Under the pieces are notes generated by a model, which had not been told where the DNA came from, made no database searches, and saw only the letters and a program-made list of their open reading frames with translations. Both the position numbers and the translations under genes were made by a program. A stretch of DNA of 64,000 nt from contig CP064972.1 of the NCBI GenBank assembly GCA_016699405.1, forward strand, positions 2,945,501 through 3,009,500, given 5' to 3'. This stretch comes from Holophagales bacterium (lineage in GTDB: Bacteria; Acidobacteriota; Thermoanaerobaculia; Multivoradales; JAGPDF01). This document shows, piece by piece, positions 7,935 through 16,443 of this stretch. Position 1 is the stretch's first letter, and the number at the start of each line of letters is the position of its first letter.

Positions 7935-10217
7935 GTGACGTCGGCGGATGTCCCTGGCGTTGCTGAGCCGGTCCAGCGCTTCTACGACGCCCACGGCCGG
8001 CTCGACCGGGTGGAGCAGGGGGCGGGTGCGGCACTGCGGAGGATCGCCTACGCGTACGATGCCGGCAGCGGTTATCTTGCCTCGGTGACCGATGCCCTGG
8101 CGCGCACGACACGGTTCGAGCACGACGAGGCGGGGCGGGTGACGAAGCAGATCCTCCCGGACCTGCGAGAGGTCACCTTCGCCTACGACCTTGCCGGCAA
8201 CGTCACCTCGGTGACGCCGCCGACGCGACCGGCGCATCAGTTCGGGTACACGCCGGTGGATCAGCTGTCGAGCTACACGCCGCCGGACGTGGGGTTCGCG
8301 CCGCGTCAGACGTCGTATGCGTACAACGCCGACGGCCAGGTGACGACGATCACGCGTCCGGACGGTCAGGTGGTGAGCTTCGGCTACGAGGCGAGCGGCC
8401 GTCCGGACTTCGTGACGTTGCCTACGGGGATGGTGGACTACAGCTACGACGCCACGAGCGGGCGGGTGAGCTCGGTGACGGCGCCGGGCGGCTACCAGAG
8501 CACCTACAGCTATGAAGGTCCGCTGCTGAGCTCGATCACGACGAGCGGTCCGGTCCCCGGGACGGTGGGCTTCGGCTACGACGCCGACCTGCGTCCTTCG
8601 AGCCAGACGCTTGCCGGCGGTCCGTCGGTCACCTTCGGTTACGACGCGGACGGGCTGCTGACCTCGGCCGGGGCGCTGACGCTGACGCGGGACGTGGCGA
8701 GCGGCCAGTTGCAGTCGACGACGCTCGGGACGACCTCGGACGTGCGGACGCGGACGGGTTTCGCGGAGCTGGACGTCTACACGGCGAGGATCTCCGGGGA
8801 GACGCTCTACAGCTACGACCTGGACCGGGATGTGGCGGGCCGGATCCGCAAGAAGACGGAGACGGTGGGCAACGTGACGCGGGTGTGGGAGTACGGGTAC
8901 TACCCGGAGCGGGGCTGGCTGAAGGAGGTGAAGCGGGACAACGTGGTCGTCGAGAGCTACGTTTACGACGGCAACGGGAACCGCACGGCGTGGAGCGACT
9001 TCTGGGGCACGTCGGCGGCGACGTACGACGCGCAGGACCGGATGCTCACGGCGGGCGGTGCGACGTACACGTACACGAACAACGGCGAGTTGCACCAGAA
9101 GACGGCAGGCACGGAGACGACGGTCTACAGCCACGACGTGCGGGGCGCGCTGGTGGGTGTGGACCTGCCGAACGGGATCGCGATCAGCTACGTCGTCGAC
9201 GCGGACGGCCGGCGGATCGGCAAGCGGGTCAACGGCGTGCTGACGAAGGGGTGGCTGTACGCGGGCGGCCTCGCACCGGTGGCCGAGGTCGACGCGCTGG
9301 GGCAGGTGACGGCGACCTTCGTGTACGCGACGAAGGGGAACGTGCCGGATTACGTGCTGCGCGACGGCACCTCGTACCGGCTGTTCACCGACCCCCTCGG
9401 CTCGGTGAGGCTGGTGGTCGAAGCGACGACGGGCGCGCTCGTCCAGCAGATCGACTACGACGCCTTCGGTCGAATCACGTACGACTCGAACCCGGGATTC
9501 CAACCCTTCGGCTTCGCTGGCGGCCTGTACGACCCGCAGACGGGGCTGACGCGCTTCGGTGCGCGGGACTACGACCCGGAGGTGGGGAGGTGGACGAGTA
9601 AAGACCCCATCGGCTTCAACGGCGGTGACTATGGCCTCTATAGCTACGCTGGTTCGGACCCGGTCAATGAAGCTGACCCGACGGGCCTCGCGGGTGTGGG
9701 CCATCACTATGTCCCGGTAAGCGTCTTCAGCGAGATCCCTGGACTTTCGCCCGAAGCTACAGCGGTCTTTGACAAGGCAACTACCGGCCCGCTCACCAAG
9801 CCGAACTGGAATGTCGGATTCACGAAGCAGCACATCGCGTACAACAACGCAGCGCGGAACTTGCTGAAGGACTACATGACACGAAATGGCATTACGCCCA
9901 GCGCGATGACTGCTGACGAGGCCGCCACTTTCGTCGCCGAGATTCGTGCTCAAGAAGGTCCAGTCATTCACGATTTCCTGCAAAACGTTGAGCAGGCGGC
10001 CGCCCGCTATGCGGCCGAAGAAGCCTCGGCGGTGGAGGCGTCTGCTCTCGCCGGAGCCTGCCGTGGCGTCGGCCGTGCCCTTGGAATAATCGGGTTCGTT
10101 CCCATGATCCTCGACGCATGGGATCGCGCTCAACTGATCGAAGAGTGTGAGAGGAATCCCTGCGCCGAGACTCTGCCTGACGGACTGTCGCTGAAGTGTG
10201 GGGTTTGGTGTTCCTAG
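7935..10217 (+). CDS. Rhs repeat protein, cassette B with HNH-like toxin tip
   Basis: A 760-residue protein, the longest Rhs copy here but still lacking the amino-terminal part. Residues about 1-480 hold YD/RHS repeats (FAYDLAGNVTSV, VSFGYEASGRPD, VFSYD-like units). The core ends at FGARDYDPEVGRWTSKDPIGF near residue 560. The tip starts with GHHYVPVSVF and contains HIAYNNAARNLL, a His/Asn arrangement that suggests an HNH/Endo VII-type nuclease; this is a motif-level guess. The first usable start is the GTG at 7935; the frame is open back to 7848 without another start. A short Cys-containing tail ends the protein. Confidence 0.75.
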   Translation: MTSADVPGVAEPVQRFYDAHGRLDRVEQGAGAALRRIAYAYDAGSGYLASVTDALARTTRFEHDEAGRVTKQILPDLREVTFAYDLAGNVTSVTPPTRPAHQFGYTPVDQLSSYTPPDVGFAPRQTSYAYNADGQVTTITRPDGQVVSFGYEASGRPDFVTLPTGMVDYSYDATSGRVSSVTAPGGYQSTYSYEGPLLSSITTSGPVPGTVGFGYDADLRPSSQTLAGGPSVTFGYDADGLLTSAGALTLTRDVASGQLQSTTLGTTSDVRTRTGFAELDVYTARISGETLYSYDLDRDVAGRIRKKTETVGNVTRVWEYGYYPERGWLKEVKRDNVVVESYVYDGNGNRTAWSDFWGTSAATYDAQDRMLTAGGATYTYTNNGELHQKTAGTETTVYSHDVRGALVGVDLPNGIAISYVVDADGRRIGKRVNGVLTKGWLYAGGLAPVAEVDALGQVTATFVYATKGNVPDYVLRDGTSYRLFTDPLGSVRLVVEATTGALVQQIDYDAFGRITYDSNPGFQPFGFAGGLYDPQTGLTRFGARDYDPEVGRWTSKDPIGFNGGDYGLYSYAGSDPVNEADPTGLAGVGHHYVPVSVFSEIPGLSPEATAVFDKATTGPLTKPNWNVGFTKQHIAYNNAARNLLKDYMTRNGITPSAMTADEAATFVAEIRAQEGPVIHDFLQNVEQAAARYAAEEASAVEASALAGACRGVGRALGIIGFVPMILDAWDRAQLIEECERNPCAETLPDGLSLKCGVWCS

Positions 10218-10245
10218 GGGACAAGAGATCTCGGGAGGAGTCGTC

Positions 10246-10698
10246 ATGAAGCCGTCGATTGAGGTCCTTGGCGTTTATCGACTGACGATCACCATCGATC
10301 TCGTGCGAGAGATGACCAATGCACGGTTCGTGGAGCCAGAGAACTGGCCAGGAGAGAAGAAGGCCGCGGAGCAAGCTGGCTTACGCGAACTGAGGGAGGC
10401 CGTATTAGTCGAGGTGCTCGTGCTACACAGAGATGACCAGTTCCGGATCGAGGATTTTGGTCAACCGCAGTCCGACCAGGCTGCGTACGCCGAACGGTAT
10501 TTGAGCGACGATGGCGAATCTGTGGTTGGTACCGCATGGGATCCACCCTCGGGGCCCACTCTGCGACTTGCTTTCTTTCTTCATTACCTTCACGTCGATA
10601 GGCCGCTCCTGACGAGCTACGGCCCTGTAACCCTTCCGGAGCCTCGACCGATGCCGTTGAGGCTGAGTCGCTTGATGCCGTACCAGCCCGTTGCGTAG
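10246..10698 (+). CDS. Candidate immunity protein for Rhs cassette B
   Basis: A 150-residue soluble protein with a good ribosome site (GGGAGGAG at 10233-10240) before the ATG. It follows the Rhs stop by 28 bases and shares the lower GC of the tip. I do not recognise the family. Position and composition make it the likely partner of the HNH-like tip. No membrane span or signal peptide is seen. Confidence 0.55.
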   Translation: MKPSIEVLGVYRLTITIDLVREMTNARFVEPENWPGEKKAAEQAGLRELREAVLVEVLVLHRDDQFRIEDFGQPQSDQAAYAERYLSDDGESVVGTAWDPPSGPTLRLAFFLHYLHVDRPLLTSYGPVTLPEPRPMPLRLSRLMPYQPVA

Positions 10699-10892
10699 GC
10701 CTCTGCCGGGAAGGTGCCACCGTTCTTTCGAGAGCGCGCCGGCAGGGGGAGCCGGCATGCGCGCGGGTTTCAACTCCTCGACGCGCGCTCAGCTTTTCGG
10801 TTTCTCGTCGAGGATTTGGACGCTGGCGCGAATTTCGAGGATCGTGAGCACACGCCGCCAGCGACACGAAGACGACGGTCTACAGCTACGAC

Positions 10893-11993
10893 GTGCGGGG
10901 CGCGCTGGTGGGTGTCGACCTGCCGAACGGGATCGCGATCAGCTACGTCGTCGACGCGGACGGCCGGCGGATCGGCAAGCGGGTCAACGGCGTGCTGACG
11001 AAGGGCTGGCTGTACGCGGGCGGCCTGGCGCCGGTGGCGGAGGTCGACGCGCTGGGGCAGGTGACGGCGACCTTCGTGTACGCGACGAAGGGGAACGTGC
11101 CGGACTACGTGCTGCGAGACGGCACCTCGTACCGCCTGTTCGCCGACCATCTCGGCTCGGTGCGGTTGGTGATCGAAGCGACGACGGGCGCGCTCGTCCA
11201 GCAGATCGACTACGACGCCTTCGGTCGGATCACGTACGACTCGAACCCGGGATTCCAACCCTTCGGCTTCGCCGGCGGCCTGTACGACCCGCAGACCGGA
11301 CTGACACGCTTCGGTGCGCGGGACTACGACCCGGAGGTGGGGAGGTGGACCTCCAAGGACCCGATCGGCTTTGCGGGAGGTGATAGCAGCCTCTACGGCT
11401 ATGTTTCTGGGGACCCCATCAACAGCATTGACCAGTTTGGCCTAGCAGACTGCTACGAGGATCGAGTTGTCGACGGAGTACGCCTCGGGGGCCCGTTGCC
11501 CGCCGGCGACAACATTCGATCGTGTACCCCGACGCTGGGAAGGCGGTTCGGAGACTGGCTCGACAGCATCAGTCCGACGCCGAGCGACGTCCCGATTGGC
11601 CCTGGGAGTACGACGACGATCGGTGGTTTTAGGAGCCTCCTGCTCATTCAGATCGTTGTGGGCTTGACGGAGATGGCATTGGTTGAGCTTGTGTCGCCAT
11701 CCGCTGCACCGATGGTAAACATGGGGAAGCAAGGTAAGCACATTCTCGGCCACAACAACTTCATTGAGGGGCGGAGCATCCTCACGGCTGACCCAGAAGC
11801 GCTAGCGGCAAGAGCAGGTACAGGCCTGCCAGCGAACAACGTGCCGAGAGGACAGGCCGGCTTCAAGGAGCGAGTGGATTTCGGTGAAACTATCGGCATC
11901 TTCATCGAGAACGGTGTAGCTACGCCGACGTCGAACGGATTGATTATCTACGCAGCGGATGGGACGATCCACATTGTTCCGGTGAGGCCTTAG
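10893..11993 (+). CDS. Truncated Rhs cassette C with Ntox50-like toxin tip
   Basis: A 366-residue orphan Rhs end. Core homology to cassette B begins around 10866 (KTTVYSYDVRG) after unrelated sequence containing a stop at 10845. The core ends at RWTSKDPIGF near residue 159. The tip contains a hydrophobic stretch near 240 and finishes with GKQGKHILGHNNFIEGRSIL, then GLIIYAADGTIHIVPVRP, the pattern of the bacterial polymorphic toxin type 50 (Ntox50) family, predicted RNases. The GTG at 10893 is the first plausible start. The core is nearly identical to that of cassettes A and B while the tip is unrelated, as expected for tip exchange. Confidence 0.68.
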   Translation: MRGALVGVDLPNGIAISYVVDADGRRIGKRVNGVLTKGWLYAGGLAPVAEVDALGQVTATFVYATKGNVPDYVLRDGTSYRLFADHLGSVRLVIEATTGALVQQIDYDAFGRITYDSNPGFQPFGFAGGLYDPQTGLTRFGARDYDPEVGRWTSKDPIGFAGGDSSLYGYVSGDPINSIDQFGLADCYEDRVVDGVRLGGPLPAGDNIRSCTPTLGRRFGDWLDSISPTPSDVPIGPGSTTTIGGFRSLLLIQIVVGLTEMALVELVSPSAAPMVNMGKQGKHILGHNNFIEGRSILTADPEALAARAGTGLPANNVPRGQAGFKERVDFGETIGIFIENGVATPTSNGLIIYAADGTIHIVPVRP

Positions 11994-11997
11994 ATCG

Positions 11998-12303
11998 ATG
12001 AGCGAACTTCCAACCGAGTTCCGAAGTAGGGTGCTGCTTACCTTTCAAGTAGCGCTACTTGGCATGGTGACACCCTCTCTCCGAGCAGTGACGGTGGGCT
12101 GGGAAGGGCGGCGCATCACTGCTAGGTGTATCTACGACCGAGCAATCGTCAATGAAGACTGGGAGACCTGCTCCGACTTGGAAGGCGAGGTCCTTGCGAG
12201 CTTTCCGAATCAGGAGGTCGAGGTCTCCCCTAGGTATCTTGAGCGCGGCCGAGACTTACGTTCCGAACTACTCCAGGCTTGGGTCTACAGGCGAAAGGAG
12301 TAG
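11998..12303 (+). CDS. Candidate immunity protein for the Ntox50-like tip
   Basis: A 101-residue soluble alpha/beta protein beginning 4 bases after the Rhs stop. The pattern LRAVTVGWEGRRITARCIYD and the acidic middle (NEDWETCSDLEGEVLASFP) are like small proteins that usually follow Ntox50 tips, so it is assigned as the immunity partner by family resemblance and position. Bases 12304-12472 downstream hold no gene that I can support. Confidence 0.6.
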   Translation: MSELPTEFRSRVLLTFQVALLGMVTPSLRAVTVGWEGRRITARCIYDRAIVNEDWETCSDLEGEVLASFPNQEVEVSPRYLERGRDLRSELLQAWVYRRKE

Positions 12304-12472
12304 CCTCAACTCACTGCGGCTTCCAGCTCTTCGGGTTTGCTGAAGTGAGCCGTTCCCCTTTTCCGATCCATTTCAGACCAGAGTCCGGGGCCTCAAGCGA
12401 AGATCCGACGACTTGCCGTTGTCGTACGCGAGCTGATTCTGGACCACGAGAGCGGGCGGTCTCGTCGACACG

Positions 12473-13960
12473 TCACCCCTCCCCCAGAATCCTCTCCGCC
12501 GTGTGGGTGGCGGAGACGATGACGGGGGTGATGCCGCCGCCGGGGCGGGTCCAGTGGCCGACGAGCCAGAGGCCGGGGAGGGGGCCTTCGACCGCGGGGC
12601 GGGCTTCGCCGAGTTGGTCGGGGGACATCTCCCAGCCGAGCATGGCGCCGCCGCTGTTCCAGGTGAAGCGCTCGGAGGTACGCGCGGTGGCGCTCGAGCG
12701 GGTGACGATGCGGCGGCGCGCGTCGGGCAGGACGCGTTCGAGATGGGAGAGGAGGCGCTCCTCGACCTCGTGCTTGTGGGCGAGCCAGTCGTCGACGCGC
12801 GCGGCGTCCATCGCCAGCACCTTCTGCAGGATCACCACCTGGCCGCCTGGCGGGGCCATCGCCGGCTCGTAGAGCGTCGGCGCGAAGATCTTGCAGCGCA
12901 GGCCGTCTTCGCCAACGCGGTCGGCGTCCCAGTCGTCCCAGTAGTAGCCCTGGATCGCCGCGAGCTCCTCCGGCGCCACGTCGCGCATGCCGAGGTGCGA
13001 GAGGAAGCACGGGAAGCTCAGCCGCATCGCGCGCACCTGCTCGGCGAGCGCGGCGGGCACCGCCCCGGCGGGAAGCAGTCGCTCGATCGTCTGGCGGAGA
13101 TCGGCGTTGCAGACCACCGCGTCGGCAGCGACCCGATGACGGCCGGTGAGCGGGCCGCGCGTCGTCTCGAGCTCGACCCCGCAGGCGCGGCCGTCCGCGA
13201 CGACGATGCCGGTGCAGCACGTGCTCATCAGGATGTCGCCGCCGCGCGCCTCGAGACAGCGGGCGAGCTCGTCGGGAAAGGCCTGCGAGCCGCCGACCGG
13301 GTAGTAGTTGCCGAGGAAGTAGGAGAAGCGCAGCATCGAGTCGAAAACGAACGAGGTGCGCGAGGGCGGCGAGCCCCAGTGCGCGCAGTCGGCGGCGAGC
13401 AGGAGGCGGAGCTTGCGATCGCCGAAGTGGGCGGCGAGCGCGTCGGCGAGCGTCCAGCCGAGACGCTCGCCGAGTCGTTCGGCGGGCAGGCCGCGGAAGA
13501 AGTGGGCGAGGCCGTAGAGGTAGGCCTCCTTGGCGGTGGCGAAGAAGCGGTCGATCGCCGTCGCTTCGTGCGGGAACGCGGCCTTCACCTCGCGCAGGTA
13601 GCTCTCGAGATCGGCCGGCACGTCGAAGCGGCTGCCGTCGGGGAAGTGGAAGGTGTCGACCGGGTCCATCTTCACCCACTGCGTCGTGCAGCCGAGCCGC
13701 GCCAGGAGGCGCCCGGTGAGCGTCGCCGGGTTGCCGAGCAGCGGATAGAAGTGGGTCGCCGCGTCGAAGGTGTAGCCGCCGCGCCGGAAGGTCGAACAGT
13801 AGCCGCCGGTCATGTAGTGCTGCTCGACGAGCAGCACCGAACGGCCCGCCTCGGCGAGCAGGTTCGCGGCGACGAGGCCGCCGATCCCCGAGCCGACGAC
13901 GACGGCGTCGTAGCGCGAACGAGGCCCCGAGCGGCGGAGCCCGGCGAAAGCGCGGGCCAC
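12473..13960 (-). CDS. CrtI/CRTISO-like FAD-dependent oxidoreductase
   Basis: A 495-residue flavoprotein of the phytoene desaturase/carotene isomerase/all-trans-retinol saturase superfamily. It has the amino-terminal FAD motif VVVGSGIGGLVAANLLAEAG (about residues 20-39), the trailing EQH, a GGYCSTFRRGGYTFD segment, and the carboxy-terminal GLWLVGHWTRPGGGITPVI that closes the FAD site. It would oxidise, reduce or isomerise a polyene or long acyl chain. It is the last gene of a five-gene operon, 6 bases after the HMG-CoA-reductase-like gene. No phytoene synthase is nearby, so a classical carotenoid substrate is not supported; an acyl polyene is the alternative. Confidence 0.8.
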   Translation of the reverse strand: MARAFAGLRRSGPRSRYDAVVVGSGIGGLVAANLLAEAGRSVLLVEQHYMTGGYCSTFRRGGYTFDAATHFYPLLGNPATLTGRLLARLGCTTQWVKMDPVDTFHFPDGSRFDVPADLESYLREVKAAFPHEATAIDRFFATAKEAYLYGLAHFFRGLPAERLGERLGWTLADALAAHFGDRKLRLLLAADCAHWGSPPSRTSFVFDSMLRFSYFLGNYYPVGGSQAFPDELARCLEARGGDILMSTCCTGIVVADGRACGVELETTRGPLTGRHRVAADAVVCNADLRQTIERLLPAGAVPAALAEQVRAMRLSFPCFLSHLGMRDVAPEELAAIQGYYWDDWDADRVGEDGLRCKIFAPTLYEPAMAPPGGQVVILQKVLAMDAARVDDWLAHKHEVEERLLSHLERVLPDARRRIVTRSSATARTSERFTWNSGGAMLGWEMSPDQLGEARPAVEGPLPGLWLVGHWTRPGGGITPVIVSATHTAERILGEG

Positions 13961-13966
13961 CGCGGC

Positions 13967-15202
13967 TCAGCCTCGCGACCCGGAGGGCGACGGGCTCGGC
14001 GCCTCCGGGCGGTTCCTGCCGTAGGTCTCGTGGGCCGCGGCGAACTCGCCGCTGGCAAGCGCCGCGCTCATCGAAATCTCGCCGGCGAGCACCGTGGCGG
14101 CGACGATCTCGGCGAGCTTGCGCGCCTTGTCGGGTCCGGCGCAGCCGAGCAGCGCGAGGCATTCGCGCCCGGTGCCGAGGCCCGTGCCGCCGCCCACCGT
14201 GGCGACGACGAGCGACGGCAGCGTCACGCTGGCGTAGAGGTCGCCCTCGCCGGTCACCTCGAGCTGGGTGATCGCCACCGCGGCGTTGGCGAGGTTGGCG
14301 ACGTCCTGGCCGCAGGCGATGGCCAGCGCCGCGAGGGCGTTGGCGGCCTGCGCGTTGGCGCCGAGCGCGCCGGCCTCGAGGTGCGCGACGTGGCTCGCGT
14401 GCATCAACGAGGCGAGCGCCTCGGGGGTCGTGTGGAGGATCGCCTGCACCCAGCGGCGCTCGACACGGGCGCCTGCGACCACGCGCTTGCCCTTGCCGCC
14501 GGCGAGGAGCCGTCCGCTCGGGCGCTTCTCCGAGCTGAAGCCCGACTCGAGCATCTGCGGCGCGACGCCGAGACGCGCCTCGACGAGCCGGCAGGCGGCC
14601 TCCGAGGCGCGGACGATCATGTTCATCCCGTGGGCGTCGCCGGTCGCATAGCGCAGCTCGACGAGGACGCGCCGGCCGAGCAGGCGGGTGGCGACGCCGA
14701 GCAACCGGCCGTGCCGGGTGGTCGCCCCGGCGGCGATCCGCAGCTCCGGCTCGAGCGCCTCGACGGCGCGGGCGAACGCGGCGGCAGCCGCGAGGTCCGG
14801 CAGCACGAAGAGCGGCGCGACGAAGTTCTCGTCGCGCTCGACCCGCGCCGTCACGCCGCCGCTGCGGGTGAGCGCCACCATGCCGCGCTCGTAGGAGCGG
14901 ACGATCGCCCCTTCGGTGGTGGCGAAGGGAACGTAGAAGGTGCCCTCGGCGTGCTCGCCGTGCACGAGGAGCGGGCCGGCCACGCCGAGCGGCACCTGGG
15001 CGACGCCGATGGGGCTCTCGATGTTGCCGCGCATCGCCTCGCTGTCGAAGTCGAAGCTGCCGGCGAGCGGCATCGCGACGGCGCACTGCGCCTCGAGCCA
15101 GGCCCGCCGGGCCTCGATGTCGGAGCGCGCGTAGCCGCCGTTGGCGAATCGCGGGACGAGCGCCATGGCGCCCGGCCGGAGCGGCTCGTCGCCCCCGCTC
15201 AC
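13967..15202 (-). CDS. HMG-CoA reductase family protein
   Basis: A 411-residue protein of the HMG-CoA reductase fold. The key residues are kept: Glu62 (IESPIG), PLGVAGPL at 71-78, Glu97 (TTEG), GMNM at 192-195, Lys226 (SSEKRPS, where the usual form is SSDKK), Asp300 (GQD), GGGTGLGT at 338-345 and His391 near the end. It should be able to reduce an acyl-thioester to an alcohol with NAD(P)H. GTG at 15202 is taken as start because it overlaps the preceding stop as GTGA; ATG at 15166 is the alternative. Its place between ketosynthases and a CrtI-like enzyme, with no mevalonate genes nearby, leaves open a substrate other than HMG-CoA. Confidence 0.82.
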   Translation of the reverse strand: MSGGDEPLRPGAMALVPRFANGGYARSDIEARRAWLEAQCAVAMPLAGSFDFDSEAMRGNIESPIGVAQVPLGVAGPLLVHGEHAEGTFYVPFATTEGAIVRSYERGMVALTRSGGVTARVERDENFVAPLFVLPDLAAAAAFARAVEALEPELRIAAGATTRHGRLLGVATRLLGRRVLVELRYATGDAHGMNMIVRASEAACRLVEARLGVAPQMLESGFSSEKRPSGRLLAGGKGKRVVAGARVERRWVQAILHTTPEALASLMHASHVAHLEAGALGANAQAANALAALAIACGQDVANLANAAVAITQLEVTGEGDLYASVTLPSLVVATVGGGTGLGTGRECLALLGCAGPDKARKLAEIVAATVLAGEISMSAALASGEFAAAHETYGRNRPEAPSPSPSGSRG

Positions 15203-16443
15203 GCCGTCTCCGGCGTGGCGACGAGCAGTGCCGCCACGGGGCCGTCGAGCGCGACCGCCGTCGCCAGCGCGACGCGCCCGGAAAGCGGGCGGGTGGCCGC
15301 CGCGAGCGACGGCAGCGGCAGCGAGCGATCGAGCTCGGCGAACCCGGCGAGGCCCGGCAGGCGGCCAGTGCGCAGGCATTCGAGCGCGAGAAGCGTCGAC
15401 AGCGCGCCCCCCGCCCCGAGGCATTCGCCGAGCGGACCGGCGATCGCGAGGGCCGGCAAGGCCGCCAGCCGTTCGCGGCCGAAGACGAGCGCCAGCCCTT
15501 CAACCTCGGCCCGGTCGCGCGCCGGCGAGCCGCTCGCGCCGAGCGCCAGGAGATCGATCGCCGCCGGGTCGAGCGCCGCGTCGGCGAGCGCCTGGCGGAT
15601 CGCCCGCGCCAGCGCCGCGGCGCTCGCGGCCGGGTCGGCACCGCGCGAGGGGTCGAACGCCTCGCCGTGACCGAGCACCTCGCCGAGCGGGCGGACGCCG
15701 CGAGCGGCGGCGCGCTCGAACGGTTCGAGGAGGGCGAGCGCCGCCCCTTCACCGAGGCGAAAGCCGTTGCGCCGGGCGCCGAGCGGCAGCGGCTGCGGGG
15801 CGCGGCCGTCGCTGCCCGCCGTCACGCCGAGTCGCTCGAAGCCGAGCAGCGCTTCGCGGCAGATCTCCTCGGCGCCGCCGGCGAGCATGGCCACGGGTCC
15901 GCCGGCATTCGCCCGGTCGCGCAGTTGGTCGGTCGCGTAGCCGAAGGCGAGCAGGCCGGCGACCGGGCCGCCGCCGACCGTGGCGTTGACGCCGCGCAGC
16001 CCGTGCCAGATCGCCGCCTGGCCGGCGGCGGCGTTGATCACGCTGTTGGCGAAGTCGAGCGGGCTCGCGTAGTTGGCGCCCATCTGCAGGGCGCGACGGT
16101 CGAACTCGGCGATCGTGCGCAGGCTCCCGAAGAGCGTGCCGAGCGCCAGCCCGACCTCGCCGCCGGCGAGCGCCTCCGGGCCGGCTGCGGCGAGCGCGAG
16201 CGACGCGGCGCTCGCCGCGAGGCGAGCGGTGCGGTCGAGCGGCCGGAGGTTGCGGTCGCCGAGCGTCCGGGCAGGATCGTAGTCGCGGGCCTCGGCGGCG
16301 TGCGGGTCGCGCAGTCCTTCGGAGAGCTCGCCGGCGAGCGGAGCGATGCCGGAGGCGCCGGCGGCGAGGGCGGATGCGACCGCGCCGAGATCCTCGCCGA
16401 GCGAGCAGACGATCCCCGCGGCACTGACGGCGATGCGGCTCAT
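15199..16443 (-). CDS. Ketosynthase-like partner lacking catalytic residues (CLF-type)
   Basis: A 414-residue thiolase-fold protein paired with the upstream ketosynthase. The active-site Cys is absent: the nucleophile elbow reads TVGGGPVAG (residues 155-163). The two catalytic His motifs are also lost: GASGSPARD (302-310) replaces HGTGTPTND, and GPLGECLGAGG (336-346) replaces the KSMIGHTLGAAG type. This is the hallmark of chain-length-factor subunits that form a heterodimer with an active KS and set chain length. Its ATG overlaps the stop of the active KS gene (ATGA), as is usual for KS-CLF pairs that need equal amounts. Confidence 0.82.
   Translation of the reverse strand: MSRIAVSAAGIVCSLGEDLGAVASALAAGASGIAPLAGELSEGLRDPHAAEARDYDPARTLGDRNLRPLDRTARLAASAASLALAAAGPEALAGGEVGLALGTLFGSLRTIAEFDRRALQMGANYASPLDFANSVINAAAGQAAIWHGLRGVNATVGGGPVAGLLAFGYATDQLRDRANAGGPVAMLAGGAEEICREALLGFERLGVTAGSDGRAPQPLPLGARRNGFRLGEGAALALLEPFERAAARGVRPLGEVLGHGEAFDPSRGADPAASAAALARAIRQALADAALDPAAIDLLALGASGSPARDRAEVEGLALVFGRERLAALPALAIAGPLGECLGAGGALSTLLALECLRTGRLPGLAGFAELDRSLPLPSLAAATRPLSGRVALATAVALDGPVAALLVATPETA

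Noticed and set aside
7884..10247. A 787-codon minus-strand frame opposite Rhs cassette B
   Set aside because: The translation is Arg/Val-rich repeats mirroring the YD repeats; similar shadows occur opposite cassettes A and C.
10714..10998. A 94-codon frame before cassette C beginning MPPFFRERAGRG
   Set aside because: It runs out of frame through the Rhs core and has no family pattern.
12473..13960. Calling the CrtI-like gene a phytoene desaturase
   Set aside because: No phytoene synthase, cyclase or other carotenoid gene is nearby and the operon partners are ketosynthases; only the superfamily is supported.
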